NCBI GenBank assembly: GCA_033439795.1
Contig: JAUTDP010000011.1
Coordinates: 558,001-622,000, forward strand
From: Sordaria brevicollis
Lineage: Eukaryota; Ascomycota; Sordariomycetes; Sordariales; Sordariaceae
Direction of reading: 5' to 3'
Length of the DNA: 64,000 bases
Below, in pieces: positions 58,791-64,000 of this stretch. The position numbers and the translations under genes are program-made. Numbering within the stretch: the first letter of the stretch is position 1; the number at the start of each line of letters is the position of its first letter. The notes under the pieces are model-generated. The model was given only the letters and a program-made list of their open reading frames with translations. It did no database searches and had not been told where the DNA came from.

Positions 58791-60603
58791 CTAGGAGAAA
58801 TAGTCATAGGTCTTGGAGCTGCGGTACTTTGTGCCGGGCGGGTGATCCTCATCCTCAAATTTGCAGTAGGGATGGACGCAAGTGCCATCCTTGACACTGG
58901 GACACTGTAGTTCATATCAGTCAGCAACATGTCCAATACCCCCCAAGATACGCAAACACTCACATGATGTCCATAAATACAGTCGTCAACATCACAATCT
59001 TGGCCGCTAGTGCATGGGTTCAAGCGAGCCAAAAACGCAATGGCATCAATCTCATCCTTGGTAGGCTTGTACTTGTGCTCGAAGCAGCACGCCTCGCCCT
59101 TGGAGCAAGGACCCCTCAAATAATGATTGTTGCATAGTTTGTTGTTGTCCTTCCTCTTCTTGATACTTTCCAGAGCAGCTGCCGAGACCTTGATGGGCGG
59201 GTCCAAGCCGCGAGGGCCGGGGTTCCAGGCAGGCTGCTTCGGGGTGGCCGTGGCACGAGCCTTAACAGGCTTAACTTGAATTGGGAGCGTGATCTTGGGC
59301 GGGGGACTAGCTCCTCCCTGGACTCCAATGGCTGCAGCATAATTGGCAGTCGCATTCGCGGGCGTAGACGTGGTAGAGCTTGCTGGGGTAGGAATGTTGC
59401 CGTTGCTGGTGGTAGTAGGAGTGTTGGAAGGCGCTGTGGCAGTCACGGGAGAAGTGTTGGCGCGCAGCGCTCCCCTGTCTACCAGCTTCTCGGACCGGAA
59501 GATCTCGTCATTGAGATTCATAATGTTGACGCCAGTGGAAACGAGCTCGCGAACAGTCGGAATGCCTTCGATAACGGTAACGCGGCGCTTCTTTGACTCA
59601 TCCTGGAAAAGTTCGTCAAGGAACGGAGCATAGCCGGCGTCATGCGAGATGCCGAGAAGAAGCTGCTTGCAGTTATAGTTGCGCAAGTTCCATTTGGCCG
59701 TTTCTGCTTTGGTCAGAATTCACCAAAAGACGTCACAATGGGCTGGTCGACGTACCTTTAATCTTGTTATCCGCGCGCTCCTTTCCGTGGCCAACATCAA
59801 CAAAGTCAAAGGTTGCCTTTCCTTGAGTAAAGCCAATGGTGAACTCCTTAAGCGTCTCTTCAGCCTCCAAGCACCCATTGCGTCTCATGGCTTTGGCCAG
59901 ACCACTGAGGTTGGCGTAGACCTTTGCAATGACTTCCACGTTGCCGGCAAAGTCGCCGCATTGCTCAAGAATAGCAGTTCGTAAAGCATATGCTGCCTTT
60001 TTACCGCCTTCCACTCCCTGTCTGATCAAGGCCTCTTTAAACTGCAAGAAAGGGTTAGACAGTTGCAGTGAGAGAACCAAAGGGGAGTCTACATACCAAG
60101 CAGCAGTCACCATCTATGAGGACGACCATAAAAGGATTGCTGTTCTGCAGACACTTGTTTCAGTAACTGTTTCGCCAAAGCTGACCCGCGACCCTCACCT
60201 TCAAGTGATGATTATCTTGAGCGAGATCTCTATTGCGAGACTCAGCATTTGCAACTTGCTGTTCGGTATTAGCGACTTTCTGCTGGAGCTCTCGTCTGGA
60301 GCGGGTGGCATCTTGAAGATCGAGTTGGGCATCTTGGAGCTGTTCCCGAAGAGACTGATTTTCTGCGCGGAGAGAATCCTCAATGTTTTTGGAGTAAACG
60401 AGCAGGTCCTGAACAAGAAGACATGTGTCAGTCAAAGGGAACCAAGGCTGGCATGAGTGGGAGAAAGGCTCATCATTCAACCTCTCAAATCACTCTCTTG
60501 GATGGAAGCCCACCTGTATCAACCTTCCGCTGTTGTCGTTATAAAGAGTTAGGGTTTGGAACCTCTGGTAGAAGGCCATAAGGTCGCCTTCGGAAGCAGT
60601 CAT
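58791..60603 (-). CDS. NYN/PIN-like plus CCCH zinc-finger protein
   Basis: Minus strand, six exons: 60603-60514, 60408-60199, 60144-60097, 60041-59756, 59703-58964, 58904-58791; every join keeps frame, giving 495 residues. After a short N-terminus comes a coiled coil (about 31-100, ENQSLREQLQDAQLDLQDAT). Residues 103-290 look like a PIN/NYN nuclease fold: NPFMVVLIDGD (Asp111, Asp113), DVGHGKERADNKIK (Asp207) and LLLGISHDAGYAPFLDEL (Asp233), the spacing of acidic residues seen in NYN RNases. A Ser/Thr/Pro linker leads to CCCH fingers: Cys402-411-417-His421 (C-x8-C-x5-C-x3-H), Cys442-448-453-His457, and Cys459-467-472 where the fourth ligand is Asp476 instead of His. Similar fungal proteins are annotated as tandem CCCH proteins of unknown role. 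An RNA-binding and possibly RNA-cleaving function is inferred. Confidence 0.9.
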
Positions 60604-63600
60604 TGTGAAGGTCAAGCCAATGGGCTCTAGTATTTCGATGTTTCAACTTGATGCTTTGGAGCGAAGTGGACACCTTTCCCAGGTGGTATAGGATATATGG
60701 AAGCCGCTGTGGTATTGAACTTGACAAGGCAAAGAGATCGTAGTCGATAAAACAAACAACCTTGCTTTAAAGATGGGGAAAGGAAAGCTGTCCCCAAGCT
60801 GGCCTGCTTCTGACGTTCTGGCAATACGTTAGCAGGTGGTTGGGCAGGCAAGAGTTATCAACGCCGGTGATAGAGCAGGTGTCACGTAGGCAGGCCGGTC
60901 CTCCCGTGGTCCGGTCCGCAAGAATTCTTTTGTTACAAGGGACTCGGGACCCGCACGGAACGCGCGCCGTAACAGGGGCTGTGCCTGTCAATGTGGGACT
61001 GGAGACGGCCGGTTTGCAATGTTCCACGCTGGGGAAACGCCGTTTGAATCTCGGATGCTGACGTCGAGGGTGGGAGGAGGGCACGTCCGTAGTGATTGAA
61101 GGATGGTATAATTCGCGGCAAGTGTTCGAGAGTCAGGAAAGACAAGGACGGGACATTGGTGATGTTCAGTGCGGATGGGAGGACGGCCGGGATAGCTTCG
61201 AGAGGTCGGGACGAGATAATAGGCACGCCGGACCGGTTTGCACGACGAAGGGCACGAGGAAAACGAACGATGGGATCTGTGATCGAGACGGGAAACTTGG
61301 ATGAACTGGTGGCATTGTTAGAAAGCGTTCGTTTGTCTTGTAAGGCACACATATGGAAACCATATGCAAAGCGTATGTAGCGATGGAAAACTCGTATGAT
61401 CATCATACCTTACTGTCTTTGAATTCCGCTGTTGTTCTAGAAGACGGGATTCACGCTGACACTCGAAACCGAAGAGGGAAAATGGTCGATGATGTATTCG
61501 GAAAAAGAAGAGAGGCTGTGTGGAGGCTGAAAAACCTTGGGAAAGTTTGCGGTCTTCGTGTCGTTTCGTCAGTCAGGCAAGAGCAACACAGTCCGGAGCA
61601 GATTGCTTGGTTCGTTCGTTTCGATATTAGGTAACTTTGGAGCTTTTTCGGGTTGTGTGAAGGTGCGTTCCGTAGGTATGGTATCAATGTTTCCTTTTGG
61701 CGTTCGTTACCCCTCCTTCTGGGCCTCGAGATTTGGCTCCCAAAAGTGGCACTGCACAAAAAAAAAAGAGTGGTCTCTTCCTTCGTTGTCGTGTGAGACG
61801 AAGGATTGAAGATGGACCAGACAGTGTTTCGAGGGCCTTCACTTTTCCAGTGGAACAAAAGGGACACAACAAACTTGCAGCAGCGCATTCACTTGTGCTT
61901 ACCTACACTACCAACTTCCCCAATGTTAAATTCCACTTCGGCAGGCCGGTTGGTGTGGTGATGATGGTGCATTGGAGATTCACAGATGCGCTGCCCTTTG
62001 CTGTGGAGCCCCGGCCCTGGGGCCTTGGTTCATTCCTGAGGCCCGAACTGGACCGCCCACCCCCGCCGTCGGCAGGGCATTTTTTTAGTCGGATCTCAGT
62101 GAATTGTGTGGGTGTGCCTTCCTGTCTGCCCCACGCATTTAACCCCAAGTAGGTATCAAGACATTGTACAAGGAAATGTCATTTTCCAGGCAGTTGCAAC
62201 TTGCGAGGGAAAGCAAAAGGAAAGGAATAATCGATGCAGGATGGCAGCTCACTGCAGCTGTAGGGCAGCACGGCAGGAAGTTCAGAACCAGTGTGGGGCT
62301 GTCAAGCAGCTGGAGGGTCCACACCTGCTCCCGCGCCCTCTTGATTGGGTCGTTGGAGGAGAGCATCATGAATCTTTCCATTCCTGGCAGGCTTTTGGTG
62401 TGGTAGACAGAAAAGATGGGACTCTCCTGTCGCCAATTTCAGTGAAGGAGAGTTCGATCTTTTCTGTCAACCATGCCGCTATTCCATCCAGCCATTGCCA
62501 TTCTCTTTTCTACGTATAGCATAACCTCAAGAAACTCAGCCATCTTTCCATCCTCGGCCCAAACCAATGATTTCATTCAAACACAAGCGCCCAATCATGA
62601 AACGCAAAAGTTAACATCACCAATAAACAGAAACTTTGAACAAACGGGCGCGACGACAGTGAGAATACTGAGGGGTTTCGCTTAGCGCCATGCAAGGCCT
62701 ATGTTTGGGTGGTGGTGGTGGTACGTGCTCTTGACTGAACTTCATCCAACCTTGAGCCAACAGTGAAACTCAAAATGAGATTCCTCAATGTTTTCTTCCG
62801 AGTGCCGATTGAAGAGTTGTTGCATCCAAACAGAACCTCGTATAAGGCGGTGTCCGCATTGTCATCAAATACTAGTCCAAGGCTAGATGGCAGGCTGGAG
62901 AGGTTGTCCGTCATGATGATAATGGGGGAATAATGCTTCTCTCCGATAGACCACCCAACAAATAAAAACAGGCAACGAGAGAGCATATGTTGATGGGACG
63001 GTGGTCTGGACAAACTTGGCGAAACAATAACCAACTTGCTCCAGGACGATCAATTTGAATTATTAACAAACGCCCTCAGAGTGCGGGGGTGAGATGGATG
63101 GACAAATATCAAATATCGGTACTAGTCATCATGGCTACGATACACTATGATCTGTGGTGGCCTTGTGCCATTATTAGGCTGTGCACAGTATCAGGAGTTT
63201 GGAGTTGGACTTTCGACGAATTGCAACCTGTTTGAAAATGGTTTGCAACGTAGTTGACGATCATATAGGGGGATATAACTGATTTGGTATATCAATCGGC
63301 CCGTGGGTAAGAGAGTATAGGAGACGACTCGCTGCAACAAAAAGGGCGAACATATCATCTATTCATGGCTTTGTTACTGCTTCAGTGACATATCAGACGA
63401 CTGGAGCCCATTTGAGAAGAAGAACAGTCTGGATTGTGTACAGGACTTCGCAAATCGGAATATCGACCTTTACGTCCACAATGTCCACACCTCAACCCAA
63501 TAGTTTATCCAATGGTCAAGATGAATATCGACTTGTCCATACCTATTTTCGTCTCCTCGCGTAAGCTGGCGTATCTCAACTCCCGATTGTCTCGGGTAGA

Positions 63601-64000
63601 CGTGGAGAAATCATGGAGGTGGCAAATTCACTGTGGACTATTTTCAAGCGAAGAGGCTGGTGTCTGTCATGCCGAGCTATGTGAGAATTCCAAGGTTTCG
63701 AGCTCGCAACGCTGGCTCGCTGAACATTGACATTTAACCGAACTCGCATAACACTTGTTCCCGGTTTCAGCCTCCGATATCTCTTCGGTATTACACGGCT
63801 GGCGCTGGCATATACTCATATCCGTAGCCGTAGCCTTGTGCACTAGGCTTTGCTCGGCCTTGTGAACTTGCTCACATGCCCGGCTGTTAGCAGCATCACA
63901 TGTCACTACCATGACGAGTATATGCGATCTAGACAACACGAAGGATCGCGCCACCACTTCTTTCAAACAGGCCCATCGGAGTCCCGCTGTCATGAACAAC
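60604..64000. other. intergenic, no gene supported
   Basis: Short ORFs on both strands (for example plus 61096-61380, minus 60933-61406, minus 62699-63034) overlap each other and have no recognised domain. The first few hundred bases are probably the promoter of the CCCH gene. No RNA gene was recognised. The last part may belong to a gene continuing past the window, but nothing supports that directly. Confidence 0.5.

Overview
The window comes from a filamentous ascomycete of the Sordariales, very close to Neurospora. Evidence: a dispersed 5S rRNA gene at 5295-5413 (minus) that matches the Neurospora crassa 5S RNA I know from memory except at about two positions; a heavily AT-biased copia retrotransposon relic with the C-to-T/G-to-A damage typical of repeat-induced point mutation (RIP); short introns (mostly 50-85 nt) with GTANGT donors and CTRAC-like branch sites; HET-domain genes; and long pyrimidine-rich intergenic regions. 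All introns here were placed by eye from frame continuity and splice signals.

Layout. 1-2280: RIP-damaged Ty1/copia element, plus strand. 2281-6816: gene-poor, holding the 5S gene. 6817-9150: F-box/leucine-rich gene, probably broken. 10021-11428 (minus): secreted LVIVD-repeat protein. 15411-16466 and 17668-18327: neighbouring secreted proteins, both ending in an Hce2 (Ecp2-like) domain. 18328-24524: 6 kb without a convincing gene. 24525-26375: amino-acid permease with a one-base frameshift in its last exon. 27241-28292: purine-only 9-nt minisatellite plus a second G/A repeat. 29691-30303: possible small acylated protein. 30638-34640 (minus): two HET-domain genes with a possible HET remnant between them. 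36040-36561 (minus): small NTF2/SnoaL-like protein.

The right half is mainly conserved housekeeping and chromatin genes. 38276-44439 (minus): 2009-residue KDM4/Rph1/KdmA-type JmjN-JmjC-PHD histone demethylase. 47801-49820 (minus) and 50507-51978 (plus): a divergent pair for long-chain-base-phosphate phosphatase (LCB3 type) and ALG2 mannosyltransferase, both ER functions sharing one promoter region. 52798-54882 (plus): protein with a transposase-type helix-turn-helix and a Gln-rich tail. 54883-56777: microsatellites and a small AT-rich patch. 56778-57863 (minus): SRP19/Sec65. 58791-60603 (minus): NYN-like plus CCCH zinc-finger protein in six exons. 60604-64000: no supported gene.

No classical gene cluster is visible. 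The accessory interest lies in the left half (RIP relic, decaying F-box gene, Hce2 pair, minisatellite, HET island); the right half is largely syntenic-looking core genome.
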